A stretch of DNA of 64,000 bases from Streptomyces sp. SA15 (lineage in GTDB: Bacteria; Actinomycetota; Actinomycetes; Streptomycetales; Streptomycetaceae), in assembly GCF_002291145.1 (NCBI RefSeq), contig NZ_NTGE01000096.1, positions 1-64,000 on the forward strand, read 5' to 3'. Position numbers and translations under genes: made by a program. A model generated the notes under the pieces. It was given only the letters and a program-made list of their open reading frames with translations, ran no database searches and was not told where the DNA came from. Positions within the stretch are counted from its first letter, which is position 1. The number at the start of each line of letters is the position of its first letter. Below are positions 1 through 10,272 of this stretch, one piece after another.

Positions 1-213
1 GTGCTCGCGCTGGCCGCCGACGGCCGCCGCCGCGAGATCGGCGCGCTCCTCGACGCCTACGTCCGCGTCCGCACCCCGGAGGAGGCCGCCCGCAGCGCCG
101 ACCCCGACCCGCAGACGCTGGTCCCGCTCCTGGTGGAGGCCGCCCGGGGCGTCTCGGACGAGCGCCACTGGGACCTGGTCCACGCCCTGCGGGTCGCCGG
201 ACACACGGCCTGA
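1..213 (+). CDS. C-terminal end of an unidentified protein (5' truncated)
   Basis: An open frame runs from the window edge to a TGA at 211-213, so the true start lies outside. The 70 visible residues are rich in Ala, Arg, Asp and Leu and look like two or three amphipathic helices. I see no motif that names a family. The reading frame has normal high-GC third-position bias, so it is likely the tail of a real gene. It is not obviously part of the downstream catabolic cluster, because about 200 bp with inverted repeats separate them. Confidence 0.5.
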   Translation: MLALAADGRRREIGALLDAYVRVRTPEEAARSADPDPQTLVPLLVEAARGVSDERHWDLVHALRVAGHTA

Positions 214-260
214 GAGCCGGGCGGGCCCCGGCCCGGCCACCCCTTTCACCGGCTCGTGGC

Positions 261-286
261 TTTCACCCACAGGAGGGTGAAACGTG
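261..286. promoter_or_regulatory. Inverted repeat and GGTGAAACGTG motif upstream of the first amidohydrolase
   Basis: TTTCACCC (261-268) and GGGTGAAA (275-282) form a perfect 8-bp inverted repeat with a 6-nt spacer, and a further CTTTCACC lies at 243-250. The 11-mer GGTGAAACGTG (276-286) recurs as GGTGAAACATG at 4158-4168, ahead of the second amidohydrolase. The likely ligand is the PucR regulator encoded at 2563, which is an inference. Confidence 0.5.
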
Positions 287-320
287 ATCGACTCCGCGGG
301 TTAACGACGATGGTCTTGGC

Positions 321-380
321 AAGCCTGCCGGGGAGGCTTACGTTCGTGCCTCTACGACCTGCGTCTACGGGCGTAGAGGC
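321..380 (+). promoter_or_regulatory. Two stem-loops in the leader of the amidohydrolase gene
   Basis: AAGCCT (321-326) pairs with AGGCTT (334-339), and GCCTCTACG (348-356) pairs with CGTAGAGGC (372-380). Both lie between the putative operator and the start codon at 409. They could be untranslated-leader structure or further operator half-sites. I do not recognise a riboswitch class. Confidence 0.3.
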
Positions 381-408
381 TCTGACGTCACCGTCGAAGG
401 AGCAGCTC

Positions 409-1251
409 ATGGCCAACGTCGTACGTGCCGCTCTGGTCCAGGCCACCTGGACCGGCGACACCGAGTCCATGGTGGCGAAACACGAGGAGCACGCCCGCGA
501 GGCGGCCCGCCAGGGTGCGAAGATCATCGGCTTCCAGGAAGTCTTCAACAGTCCCTACTTCTGTCAGGTCCAGGACCCGGAGCACTACCGCTGGGCCGAG
601 CCGGTGCCCGACGGGCCGACGACGCGTCGTATGCAACAGCTCGCGCGCGAGACGGGCATGGTCGTCGTCGTCCCGGTGTTCGAGGTCGAGCAGTCGGGCT
701 TCTACTACAACACCGCGGCCGTGATCGACGCCGATGGCACCGTCCTCGGCAAGTACCGCAAGCACCACATCCCGCAGGTCAAGGGCTTCTGGGAGAAGTA
801 CTACTTCAAACCGGGCAACATCGGCTGGCCCGTCTTCGACACGGCCGTAGGCAAGGTCGGCGTATACATCTGCTACGACCGCCACTTCCCGGAGGGCTGG
901 CGCCAACTCGGCCTGAACGGCGCCCAGTTGGTCTACAACCCGTCCGCCACCCACCGCGGACTCTCCTCCCACCTCTGGCGGCTGGAACAGCCCGCGGCGG
1001 CCGTCGCCAACGAGTACTTCGTCGCCGCGATCAACCGGGTGGGCGTCGAGGAGTACGGCGACAACGACTTCTACGGCACGTCGTACTTCGTCGACCCGCG
1101 CGGGCAGTTCGTGGGGGAGACCGCCAGCGACAAGGAAGAGGAACTCGTCGTCCGTGACCTCGACTTCGACCTGATCGATGAAGTCCGGCAGCTGTGGGCG
1201 TTCTACCGCGACCGGCGGCCCGACGCGTACGAAGGGCTGGTGAAGCCGTGA
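409..1251 (+). CDS. Beta-ureidopropionase / N-carbamoyl amino acid amidohydrolase (nitrilase superfamily), copy 1
   Basis: This 280-residue carbon-nitrogen hydrolase is predicted to remove the carbamoyl group from N-carbamoyl-beta-alanine or related N-carbamoyl amino acids in the cytosol. The nitrilase triad is visible: Glu44 in GFQEVF, Lys118 in KYRKHH and Cys155 in YICYDRHFPE. The ATG at 409 was chosen over an upstream in-frame start because GAAGGAG precedes it and the paralogue at 4287 begins at the same point. The stop overlaps the aminotransferase start (GTGA), so the two are cotranscribed. The exact substrate (ureidopropionate or an amidated amino acid) cannot be read from sequence. Confidence 0.88.
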   Translation: MANVVRAALVQATWTGDTESMVAKHEEHAREAARQGAKIIGFQEVFNSPYFCQVQDPEHYRWAEPVPDGPTTRRMQQLARETGMVVVVPVFEVEQSGFYYNTAAVIDADGTVLGKYRKHHIPQVKGFWEKYYFKPGNIGWPVFDTAVGKVGVYICYDRHFPEGWRQLGLNGAQLVYNPSATHRGLSSHLWRLEQPAAAVANEYFVAAINRVGVEEYGDNDFYGTSYFVDPRGQFVGETASDKEEELVVRDLDFDLIDEVRQLWAFYRDRRPDAYEGLVKP

Positions 1252-2534
1252 CCAAGGACCTGCTGGGTCGCCACCGGGCCGTCCTCCCCGACTGGCTCGC
1301 CCTCTACTACGAGGACCCCCTCGAGATCACCCACGGCGAGGGCCGGTACGTCTGGGACGCCGAGGGCAACAAGTACCTCGACTTCTTCGGCGGCATCCTC
1401 ACGACGATGACCGCGCACGCGCTGCCCGAGGTGACGAAGGCGGTGAGCGAGCAGGCCGGGCGGATCATCCACTCGTCCACGCTCTACCTCAACCGGCCGA
1501 TGGTCGATCTCGCCGAGCGCGTCGCCCAGTTGAGCGGCATCCCGGACGCCCGCGTCTTCTTCACCACCTCCGGCACCGAGGCCAACGACACCGCCCTGCT
1601 GCTCGCCACGGCGTACCGCCGCAGCAACACGATGCTGGCGATGCGCAACAGCTACCACGGGCGCTCCTTCAGCGCGGTCGGCATCACCGGCAACCGCGGC
1701 TGGTCGCCGACCTCGCTGTCCCCGCTCCAGACGCTGTACGTCCACGGAGGCGTGCGGACGCGCGGCCCGTACGCCTCCCTGACCGACGACGACTTCATCG
1801 CGGCCTGCGTCGACGACCTGAAGGACCTGCTCGGCCACACCCGCCCGCCCGCCGCACTGATCGCCGAGCCCGTCCAGGGCGTCGGTGGTTTCACGTCTCC
1901 GCCCGACGGACTGTATGCGGCATTCCGTGAGGTGCTGACTGCATACGGGATCCTGTGGATCGCTGACGAGGTGCAGACCGGCTGGGGCCGCACCGGCGAC
2001 CACTTCTGGGGCTGGCAGGCACACGGCCAGAACGGCCCTCCCGACATCCTCACCTTCGCCAAGGGCATCGGCAACGGCATGTCCATCGGCGGAGTCGTCG
2101 CCCGCGGAGAGATCATGAACTGCCTGGACGCCAACAGCATTTCCACGTTCGGCGGCACCCAGATCACCATGGCGGCGGGCCTCGCCAACCTCACCTACCT
2201 GCTGGAGCACGACCTCCAGGGCAACGCCCGGCGCGTCGGCGGACTGCTCATCGAGCGGCTGCGGGCGGTCGGGGCGCAGCTTCCGGGTGTACGGGAGGTG
2301 CGCGGGCGCGGGCTGATGATCGGCGTCGAGCTGGTGAAACCCGGCACCGACCAGGCGGACCCCGAGGCCGCGTCCGCCGTCCTCGAAGCGGCCCGCGCGG
2401 GCGGGCTGCTCATCGGCAAGGGCGGCGGCCACAACACCAGCGCCCTGCGGGTCGCCCCACCCCTGTCCCTGACCGTCGCGGAGGCCGAGGAAGGCGCCGC
2501 GATCCTCGAAGACGCTCTGAGGAGCATCCAGTAG
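1248..2534 (+). CDS. Class III PLP-dependent aminotransferase (beta-alanine/omega-amino acid type)
   Basis: This fold-type I, class III aminotransferase has 428 residues, a normal length for the family. The PLP lysine is K272 in the FAKGIGNGM motif, and the DEVQTGWGRTG motif that binds the cofactor precedes it. It starts at GTG 1248, overlapping the preceding stop by four bases, which ties it to the amidohydrolase. In reductive pyrimidine catabolism such an enzyme transfers the amino group of beta-alanine or 3-aminoisobutyrate to pyruvate or glyoxylate. It resembles the AGXT2 / 3-amino-2-methylpropionate-pyruvate subgroup. The substrate is inferred from context. Confidence 0.88.
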   Translation: MTKDLLGRHRAVLPDWLALYYEDPLEITHGEGRYVWDAEGNKYLDFFGGILTTMTAHALPEVTKAVSEQAGRIIHSSTLYLNRPMVDLAERVAQLSGIPDARVFFTTSGTEANDTALLLATAYRRSNTMLAMRNSYHGRSFSAVGITGNRGWSPTSLSPLQTLYVHGGVRTRGPYASLTDDDFIAACVDDLKDLLGHTRPPAALIAEPVQGVGGFTSPPDGLYAAFREVLTAYGILWIADEVQTGWGRTGDHFWGWQAHGQNGPPDILTFAKGIGNGMSIGGVVARGEIMNCLDANSISTFGGTQITMAAGLANLTYLLEHDLQGNARRVGGLLIERLRAVGAQLPGVREVRGRGLMIGVELVKPGTDQADPEAASAVLEAARAGGLLIGKGGGHNTSALRVAPPLSLTVAEAEEGAAILEDALRSIQ

Positions 2535-2562
2535 CACCATTCTGAGCAAGGGAAAGACCGCC

Positions 2563-4131
2563 ATGACCACCACCTTGGAGACCTGGGAGCCCCTGGAACC
2601 GACCCTGTCGGTCCGGAAGGTCCTCACACTGGAACGGGTCCTCGCCGGGGAACCCGAGGTGGTGGCCGGCGCGAGCCAGCTCGACCGGGCCGTGCGCTGG
2701 GTGCACGTCGCCGAGGCCGCCGACGTGGGCGTGATGCTCAGCGGCGGCGAGATGGTGCTCACCACCGGGGTGCTGCTCGCCGGCGACGAGAGCGCGCAGG
2801 CCGAGTACATCCAGTCGCTGCACCGCGCGGAGGCGGCGGCCGTCGTCCTGGGCCTGGGACGGGCGTTTCCGGCCCCGCCGGACGTGATGCGCCGGGCGGC
2901 CGAGCGGTGCGGGCTGCCGATGGTCGTCCTCCACCGGCCCTTCCCCTTCGCCGAGCTGACCGAGGAGGTCCAGGCCCGCCTCGTACGGCGGAAGTTCGCC
3001 GCCGTCAGCCTCTCCGAGTCCGTACGGACCGCGCTCACCGGACTCATCACCGCCGGCGCCCCGCTCCAGCGTCTGCTCGACGAGATCGCCCACCACAGCG
3101 CCTGCCCCGTCGTCGTCACCAACCTCGCCCACCGCGTCCTCGCCACGGCGGGGGAGCGGCCGGCCGTCGACGACGTGCTGCGCGACTGGGAGCGCATCGC
3201 CCGCCAGGCCGGCGGCAGCGAGGGCGACGGCTGGATCCGCGCCGAGCTGACCGGACGCGGGGAGCGCTGGGGCCGGATCGTGCTGTGCGGCTACCGGGGC
3301 GACACCGCCACCGGGCGGCTGCTCGCCGACCGGGCCGCCGAGGCGCTCGTCCTGCACCGCATGCTCGGCGGCAACTCCGCGCACACCTGGGAGGAGCAGT
3401 CCGCGCAGAGCCTGCTGACCGACCTGGTCAGCGGGGTCGTACCGGCGCGGCAGCTGCTGCCCCGGGCGCGGGCGGCCGGACTGCCGGTCAACCGGCGCGC
3501 CTTCGTCCCGCTGGTCATCCGCGACGGCGATCCGGCCCAACTCGAGCGGATTCTTCGCCTGTTGGGGCTTTCCGGGATCGTCGCCGAGCTCACCGACGGC
3601 GCCACCGCCGTTCTGCTGAGCCTGGCCCGGGACCAGGACGCCTCGGTGCTCGTGGCGAACTTCGCGGCCCGGGTGCGCTCGGAGGCCGCCCGGACGGTCG
3701 TGGCCGCCGCCGATCCGCGCATCGCCTGGGACGACGTCCCCGCCGGCCTGCGCGAGGCCCAGCACGTCGCCGATGCCGTGGCCGACTCCTCGGCCGTCCT
3801 CGACCTCCCGGCCGTCGTCCGCCTCAAGGACGTCCATCTGCGCGGCCTGATCCGGTTGCTGCGCGACGACCCGCACGTGCAGTCCTTCGCGGAGCGAGAG
3901 CTGGACGGGCTGCTGTGCGGGGCCGGCGAGGACCTGCTCGCCGTACTGCGCACCTATCTCGCCACCGGCCGCAACAAGTCCCGCACCGCGCAGCTCCACC
4001 ACGTCTCCCGGCCCGCGCTCTACCGCCGGCTGGAAGCGATACAGGGCCGGCTCGGCGTCGACCTCGACGACTTCGAGCAGGCCGCCTCGGTGCACATCGC
4101 GCTCCTCGCGCACGACGCGCAACAGGGCTGA
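2563..4131 (+). CDS. PucR-family transcriptional regulator
   Basis: The 522-residue protein has an N-terminal PucR purine-catabolism sensor domain (about residues 18-140, starting SVRKVLTLERVLAGEP). A GGDEF-like middle region and a C-terminal PucR helix-turn-helix (about 455-510, with TGRNKSRTAQ and HVSRPALYRRL) follow. Such proteins activate or repress nitrogen-compound catabolic genes in response to a pathway intermediate. It lies 28 bp after the aminotransferase in the same direction and ahead of the hydantoinase unit, so it is the obvious local regulator. The repeated GGTGAAAC motifs at 276 and 4158 are candidate binding sites. Confidence 0.88.
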   Translation: MTTTLETWEPLEPTLSVRKVLTLERVLAGEPEVVAGASQLDRAVRWVHVAEAADVGVMLSGGEMVLTTGVLLAGDESAQAEYIQSLHRAEAAAVVLGLGRAFPAPPDVMRRAAERCGLPMVVLHRPFPFAELTEEVQARLVRRKFAAVSLSESVRTALTGLITAGAPLQRLLDEIAHHSACPVVVTNLAHRVLATAGERPAVDDVLRDWERIARQAGGSEGDGWIRAELTGRGERWGRIVLCGYRGDTATGRLLADRAAEALVLHRMLGGNSAHTWEEQSAQSLLTDLVSGVVPARQLLPRARAAGLPVNRRAFVPLVIRDGDPAQLERILRLLGLSGIVAELTDGATAVLLSLARDQDASVLVANFAARVRSEAARTVVAAADPRIAWDDVPAGLREAQHVADAVADSSAVLDLPAVVRLKDVHLRGLIRLLRDDPHVQSFAERELDGLLCGAGEDLLAVLRTYLATGRNKSRTAQLHHVSRPALYRRLEAIQGRLGVDLDDFEQAASVHIALLAHDAQQG

Positions 4132-4224
4132 AACATGCGACGACCTGGGAAAACGGCGGTGAAACATGGGCCTACGACAGGGTGACACGGTGGCACGCCG
4201 CAGGCCCGCAGACGTGACACCGTG
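4128..4224. promoter_or_regulatory. Candidate PucR operator region ahead of the second amidohydrolase
   Basis: CTGAAACATG (4128-4137, overlapping the pucR-like stop) and GGTGAAACATG (4158-4168) repeat the motif seen at 276-286. Further on, CACGGTG (4186-4192) and CACCGTG (4218-4224) form an inverted repeat. The cluster of motifs and 155 bp without a gene suggest a second promoter here. Regulator assignment is inference. Confidence 0.45.
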
Positions 4225-4286
4225 CAACTCAAACAGGCCTTCCGGACTTTCTAGGCTCGCCGCACACCGAGCGACCGGAGGTCCCG

Positions 4287-5129
4287 ATGAGCAGATTGAT
4301 CCGTGCCGCCCTCTTCCAGACCGCCTGGACCGGCGACAAGGAATCGATGATCCAGGTACACGAGCAGGCGGCCCGCGACGCGGCCGCGCAGGGTGCTCAG
4401 GTGCTGTGCTTCCAGGAGCTGTTCTACGGGCCCTACTTCTGCCAGGTCCAGGACAAGGCGTTCTACGAGTACGCCGAGCAGGTCCCGGACGGACCCATCG
4501 TCAAGCGCTTCCAGGCGCTCGCCAAGGAACTGGGCCTCGTCCTGATCCTGCCGATGTACGAGGAGGAGCAGCCCGGCGTCCTCTACAACACGGCCGCCGT
4601 GATCGACGCGGACGGCTCCTACCTCGGCAAGTACCGCAAGCACCACATCCCGCAGGTGCCCGGTTTCTGGGAGAAGTTCTACTTCCGCCCGGGCAACCTG
4701 GGCTGGCCGATCTTCGACACGGCCGTCGGGAGGATCGGCGTGTACATCTGCTACGACCGCCACTTCCCGGAGGGCTGGCGGGCGCTGGGCCTGGAGGGCG
4801 CCGAGATCGTCTTCAACCCGTCGGCCACCTCGCGCGGCCTGTCCGGCTACCTGTGGCAGCTGGAGCAGCCGGCGGCGGCCGTCGCCAACGAGTACTTCGT
4901 CGGCGCGATCAACCGGGTGGGGGTCGAGGAGTACGGCGACAACGACTTCTACGGGACGTCGTACTTCGTGGACCCGGAAGCCCAGTTCGTCGGCGAGGTG
5001 GCCTCCGACAAGGAGACCGAACTGGTCGTCCGCGACCTGGACCTGGCCAAGCTGCGCGAGGTCCGCGACCGCTGGCAGTTCTACCGGGACCGCCGTCCCG
5101 AGGCGTACGACCCGCTGACCGCTCCGTAG
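4287..5129 (+). CDS. Beta-ureidopropionase / N-carbamoyl amino acid amidohydrolase, copy 2
   Basis: This 280-residue nitrilase-superfamily enzyme is a close paralogue of the protein at 409, of identical length and with the same catalytic blocks: CFQELF for Glu, KYRKHH for Lys and YICYDRHFPE for Cys. The ATG at 4287 follows a GGAGG ribosome site. Differences concentrate in the first 100 residues and around residues 125-140 (VPGFWEKFYF against VKGFWEKYYF), so the two may prefer different N-carbamoyl substrates, for instance from uracil and thymine. It precedes the hydantoinase by 97 bp, which contain a strong stem-loop. Confidence 0.88.
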   Translation: MSRLIRAALFQTAWTGDKESMIQVHEQAARDAAAQGAQVLCFQELFYGPYFCQVQDKAFYEYAEQVPDGPIVKRFQALAKELGLVLILPMYEEEQPGVLYNTAAVIDADGSYLGKYRKHHIPQVPGFWEKFYFRPGNLGWPIFDTAVGRIGVYICYDRHFPEGWRALGLEGAEIVFNPSATSRGLSGYLWQLEQPAAAVANEYFVGAINRVGVEEYGDNDFYGTSYFVDPEAQFVGEVASDKETELVVRDLDLAKLREVRDRWQFYRDRRPEAYDPLTAP

Positions 5130-5140
5130 CCGACCGGAAC

Positions 5141-5177
5141 GCCGCCGGTCCGGCGCACGGGGGGCCGGACCGGCGGC
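5141..5177 (+). terminator. Strong stem-loop between amidohydrolase 2 and hydantoinase
   Basis: GCCGCCGGTCCGG (5141-5153) pairs perfectly with CCGGACCGGCGGC (5165-5177) around an 11-nt loop. There is no T-run, as is common for Streptomyces terminators. It may stop transcription or only attenuate it, because the hydantoinase gene continues in the same direction with a GGAGAGGGAG ribosome site. Confidence 0.6.
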
Positions 5178-5226
5178 ACGGACCGACCTGCACGACACCA
5201 GTGTTGACCACGGTAGGAGAGGGAGT

Positions 5227-6630
5227 ATGAGCAGCCGTACCGTCATCCGTGGTGGTCTCGTCATCACCGCGTCCGACGAGATGCACGCCGACGTCCTGAT
5301 CGAGGACGGCCGTATCGCCGCCCTCGCCGCGAGCGGCACCCCGGCCGCCGAGGCCTGGACGGCCGAGCGGATCATCGACGCCACCGGGAAGTACGTCATC
5401 CCGGGCGGGGTCGACGCCCACACCCACATGGAGCTGCCGTTCGGCGGCACCTTCGCCGCCGACACCTTCGAGACCGGCACCCGGGCCGCCGCCTGGGGCG
5501 GTACGACGACCATCGTCGACTTCGCCGTGCAGAGCGTCGGCCACACCCTGCGCGAGGGCCTGGACACCTGGCACGCCAAGGCCGAGGGCAACTGCGCCAT
5601 CGACTACGCCTTCCACATGATCGTCTCCGACGTGAACCAGGAGACGCTCAAGGAGATGGACCTGCTGGTGGGAGAGGGCGTCACCTCCTTCAAGCAGTTC
5701 ATGGCCTACCCGGGCGTCTTCTACAGCGACGACGGCCAGATCCTGCGCGCCATGCAGCGCTCCGCCGAGAACGGCGGCCTGATCATGATGCACGCCGAGA
5801 ACGGCATCGCGATCGACGTGCTGGTGGAGCAGGCGCTGGCCCGGGGTGAGACCGACCCGCGCTATCACGGGGAGGTGCGCAAGGCCCTGCTGGAGGCCGA
5901 GGCCACCCACCGCGCCATCAAGCTGGCACAGGTCGCCGGGGCGCCCCTGTACGTCGTGCACGTCTCGGCGATGGAGGCAGTCGCCGAGCTGGCCAAGGCA
6001 CGCGACGAGGGGCTGAACGTCTTCGGGGAGACCTGCCCGCAGTACCTGTTCCTGTCGACGGACAACCTCGCCGAGCCCGACTTCGAGGGCGCGAAGTACG
6101 TGTGCTCGACGCCGCTCAGGCCGAAGGAGCACCAGGCCCACCTCTGGAAGGGCCTGCGCACCAACGACCTCCAGGTCGTCTCCACCGACCACTGCCCCTT
6201 CTGCTTCGTGGGCCAGAAGGAACTCGGCCGGGGCGACTTCTCCAAGATCCCCAACGGCCTCCCGGGCGTCGAGAACCGCATGGACCTGCTCCACCAGGCC
6301 GTCGTCGACGGGCACATCTCCCGCCGCCGCTGGATCGAGATCGCCTGCGCCACCCCGGCCCGGATGTTCGGCATGTACCCGAAGAAGGGCACCATCGCCC
6401 CCGGCGCCGACGCGGACGTCGTCATCTACGACCCGGACGCCGAGCAGACCGTCTCCGCCGAGACGCACCACATGAACGTCGACTACTCGGCGTACGAGGG
6501 CAAGCGCCTCACCGGCCGCGTCGAGACGGTCCTCTCGCGCGGCGAACTGGTCATCACCGAGCGGGAGTACACCGGGCACGCCGGACACGGCACGTACACC
6601 CCCCGCTCCACCTGTCAGTACCTCAACTAG
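5227..6630 (+). CDS. hydA: Dihydropyrimidinase / D-hydantoinase
   Basis: This 467-residue amidohydrolase-superfamily enzyme hydrolyses the cyclic amide of dihydrouracil, dihydrothymine or hydantoins to N-carbamoyl amino acids, the substrate of the adjacent amidohydrolases. Metal-binding signatures are present: DAHTH (His65, His67), the lysine to be carboxylated in SFKQFMAY (Lys156), the histidine in MMHAEN (His189), HVSAME, and STDHCPF with the catalytic Asp. Length is typical. It is followed after 11 bp by the LLM oxidoreductase, indicating an operon. Specificity for pyrimidines or 5-substituted hydantoins cannot be told apart from sequence. Confidence 0.92.
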   Translation: MSSRTVIRGGLVITASDEMHADVLIEDGRIAALAASGTPAAEAWTAERIIDATGKYVIPGGVDAHTHMELPFGGTFAADTFETGTRAAAWGGTTTIVDFAVQSVGHTLREGLDTWHAKAEGNCAIDYAFHMIVSDVNQETLKEMDLLVGEGVTSFKQFMAYPGVFYSDDGQILRAMQRSAENGGLIMMHAENGIAIDVLVEQALARGETDPRYHGEVRKALLEAEATHRAIKLAQVAGAPLYVVHVSAMEAVAELAKARDEGLNVFGETCPQYLFLSTDNLAEPDFEGAKYVCSTPLRPKEHQAHLWKGLRTNDLQVVSTDHCPFCFVGQKELGRGDFSKIPNGLPGVENRMDLLHQAVVDGHISRRRWIEIACATPARMFGMYPKKGTIAPGADADVVIYDPDAEQTVSAETHHMNVDYSAYEGKRLTGRVETVLSRGELVITEREYTGHAGHGTYTPRSTCQYLN

Positions 6631-6641
6631 GAGCGGAGCCC

Positions 6642-7661
6642 ATGGACTTCGGACTCGTCCTGCAGACCGACCCGCCGGCCTCGAAGGTCATCAGCCTGAT
6701 GAAGCGCGCCGAGCGCAACGGCTTCACCTACGGCTGGACCTTCGACTCCGCCGTGCTCTGGCAGGAGCCGTTCGTGATCTACAGCCAGATCCTGTCGAAC
6801 ACGTCCAAGCTGAAGGTCGGCCCGATGGTCACCAACCCGGGCACCCGCACCTGGGAGGTCACCGCCTCCACCTTCGCCACCCTCAACGACATGTTCGGCA
6901 ACCGCACGGTCTGCGGCATCGGCCGCGGCGACTCCGCGATGCGGGTCGCGGGCCGCAAGCCGAACACGCTGGCCCGCATCAGTGAGGCCATGAAGGTCAT
7001 CCGGGCGCTCGGCCGGGGTGACGAGGCCGACCTCGGCGGTACGGTGATCAAGTTCCCGTGGATCAAGCCGGGCGCCGAACTCCCCGTATGGATGGCGGCG
7101 TACGGTCCCAAGGCGCTGAAGATGACGGGCGAGGAGGCCGACGGGTTCATCCTCCAGCTCGCCGACCTCTATCTGACCGAGTACATGGTGAAGGCGGTCA
7201 AGGACGCGGCTGTCGCCGCCGGCCGTGACCCCTCCGAGGTGAAGATCTGTGTCGCCGCCCCGGCGTACGTCACCGAGGACGACTCGCCCGAGGCGCTCGC
7301 CCACGCGCGCGAGCAGTGCCGTTGGTTCGGCGGGATGGTCGGCAACCACGTGGCCGACCTGGTGTCGAAGTACGGCGAGCACTCCGCCGCCGTACCCGAC
7401 GAACTCACCGACTACATCAAGGCCCGCGAGGGCTACGACTACTCCCATCACGGGCGCAGCGGCAACCCCGACACCCAGTTCGTGCCCGACGAGATCGTCG
7501 ACCGGTTCTGCCTGATCGGGCCGGTCGAGAAGCACATCGAGAAGCTGAACGCGCTGCGTGAGCTGGGCGTCGACCAGTTCGCCGTCTACGACATGCACGA
7601 CGCCCAGGAAGCCGTCATCGACGCGTACGGCACGCGGGTGATCCCGGCTGTCAACGCCTGA
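6642..7661 (+). CDS. LLM-class flavin/F420-dependent oxidoreductase
   Basis: The 339-residue protein has the TIM-barrel pattern of luciferase-like monooxygenases. It begins MDFGLVLQTDPPASK and contains the VGPMVTNPGTRTWEVTAS and GIGRGDSAMR blocks typical of the mer-like F420 branch. GGAGCGGAG precedes the ATG at 6642. No dihydropyrimidine dehydrogenase lies in the cluster, so this enzyme could supply the pyrimidine-ring redox step or oxidise an alternative ring substrate. That role is an inference from its place between hydantoinase and permease. Cofactor choice (FMN or F420) is not decidable by eye. Confidence 0.8.
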   Translation: MDFGLVLQTDPPASKVISLMKRAERNGFTYGWTFDSAVLWQEPFVIYSQILSNTSKLKVGPMVTNPGTRTWEVTASTFATLNDMFGNRTVCGIGRGDSAMRVAGRKPNTLARISEAMKVIRALGRGDEADLGGTVIKFPWIKPGAELPVWMAAYGPKALKMTGEEADGFILQLADLYLTEYMVKAVKDAAVAAGRDPSEVKICVAAPAYVTEDDSPEALAHAREQCRWFGGMVGNHVADLVSKYGEHSAAVPDELTDYIKAREGYDYSHHGRSGNPDTQFVPDEIVDRFCLIGPVEKHIEKLNALRELGVDQFAVYDMHDAQEAVIDAYGTRVIPAVNA

Positions 7662-7715
7662 TCCGGATCCGCCCCACTGCTCACCTCCCCAACCCCCGCC
7701 CCCCACTCCTGTACT

Positions 7716-7740
7716 CCCCTCCCCACCCCCCGGGGAGGGG
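7716..7740 (+). terminator. C/G-only stem-loop before the permease gene
   Basis: CCCCTCCCC (7716-7724) pairs with GGGGAGGGG (7732-7740) around a 7-nt loop, in a low-complexity C-rich spacer of 130 bp. It may attenuate read-through into the permease or act as a processing site. Confidence 0.4.
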
Positions 7741-7791
7741 GCCGGAGCCCGCACGGCCTTTCCGGACCACCCTTCATTGATTGGCCTGCCC

Positions 7792-9318
<1,527 letters not shown>

Positions 9319-9340
9319 CCCATCTGTCGGAACTCTTCTG

Positions 9341-9366
9341 TCGTAGAACCGCTTCGTAGAACCGCT
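9341..9366. repeat. 13-bp perfect tandem duplication
   Basis: TCGTAGAACCGCT occurs twice head to tail (9341-9353 and 9354-9366) just before the terminator stem. It probably arose by slippage; I see no function. Confidence 0.7.
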
Positions 9367-9368
9367 GT

Positions 9369-9401
9369 TGGAGGACGGTCAGCCCTACTGGCCGTCCTCC
9401 A
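9369..9401. terminator. Bidirectional terminator between convergent genes
   Basis: TGGAGGACGG (9369-9378) pairs with CCGTCCTCCA (9392-9401). The stem continues inward through a U-G wobble and CAG/CTG, leaving a 5-nt loop. It serves the permease from the left and overlaps the last codons of the convergent gene ending at 9385. Confidence 0.75.
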
Positions 9402-10053
9402 GCGCGGCGACCGCCTCCTTGGCGGCCTTGATGGCTCCCTTGTTGATCTCGTCCGTACTGGGCGCCTTCTTCGACTCGAAGTCGCTGCCGTTGTACGTGA
9501 CGACCACCAGCGCGTTGGACGCGCGTACCACCACCGTGCCCTCACGCGTCTGCTGCTTGTCCTCGGTGGTGAGGTTCACCACCGAGTACGCCGAGTCGCC
9601 GAGCCCGGGCACGGCCCCGCCGCCGCTCTTCTCCGTGACGTTCTCCTTGTACGACTTCTGAGCCACCTCGTCCGACTCGGTGATCTCGAAGGACACGTCG
9701 AGCCAGCGGTAGTCGTACCCCTTGAGGGCGTTCCAGGAGCAGGTGCGGCGCACTTTCGAGTCCGTCGACCGAATCTCCTTGCCGGCCTTCTTGGCGCCCG
9801 GCACGAGCGACGTGATCGTCTTCCCGGCAAGACTGGCGCACGGCGCGGGAGCGGCGGCGTACGTCTTCGACGCCGCCGACGTCGACGGGGCGGAGGCGGA
9901 CTGGGTCCCGGTCTGCTGCCGCTCGTCGTGGCTCTCGGCGGGCGTCGCGGCGAACGGGCCGGACGCCAGGGCCCAGCCCGCCACAGCGAGCACGGCGACG
10001 GGGGACAGACGCGCGGTGAGGGCGAGCGGCAAGGGAAGCGAACTAGAACGCAC
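9385..10053 (-). CDS. Exported DUF3558-like protein
   Basis: This 222-residue protein starts at GTG 10053 and has an N-terminal hydrophobic segment (about residues 8-35, LPLALTARLSPVAVLAVAG). A Ser/Ala/Thr-rich linker and a folded domain from about residue 65 follow. The domain opens PCASLAG, has a second cysteine in RTCSWN, and keeps the spacing of DUF3558-type mycobacterial and streptomycete exported proteins. No lipobox cysteine is visible, so it is secreted or membrane-anchored rather than a lipoprotein. Function is unknown. It is convergent with the permease gene and stands alone. Confidence 0.7.
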   Translation of the reverse strand: MRSSSLPLPLALTARLSPVAVLAVAGWALASGPFAATPAESHDERQQTGTQSASAPSTSAASKTYAAAPAPCASLAGKTITSLVPGAKKAGKEIRSTDSKVRRTCSWNALKGYDYRWLDVSFEITESDEVAQKSYKENVTEKSGGGAVPGLGDSAYSVVNLTTEDKQQTREGTVVVRASNALVVVTYNGSDFESKKAPSTDEINKGAIKAAKEAVAALEDGQ

Positions 10054-10272
10054 GGCGCACTTTTCGTGGGGGACGGTGCGGAGGGAGTCCGCACTGCGGA
10101 CGGGACGCCAGTGTCACATGACTGCCTGTGGGGCGGAAGTGCCAACTCGCTCCGTGGCCGTGCGATCACTGTGTCCTGTCGAGGGGGATCGTGTGCCGGT
10201 CACGGCCTGACGGCGGTCACCAGCCAGACCCCGTCCCCACCGTCTCCGCGTCCGGATCGCCGTGGTGAGCGA

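Noticed and set aside
1203..3197. Very long minus-strand open frames opposite the aminotransferase and PucR genes
   Set aside because: High-GC DNA gives long antisense frames; the composition is Arg/Gly/Ala-rich and lacks domains.
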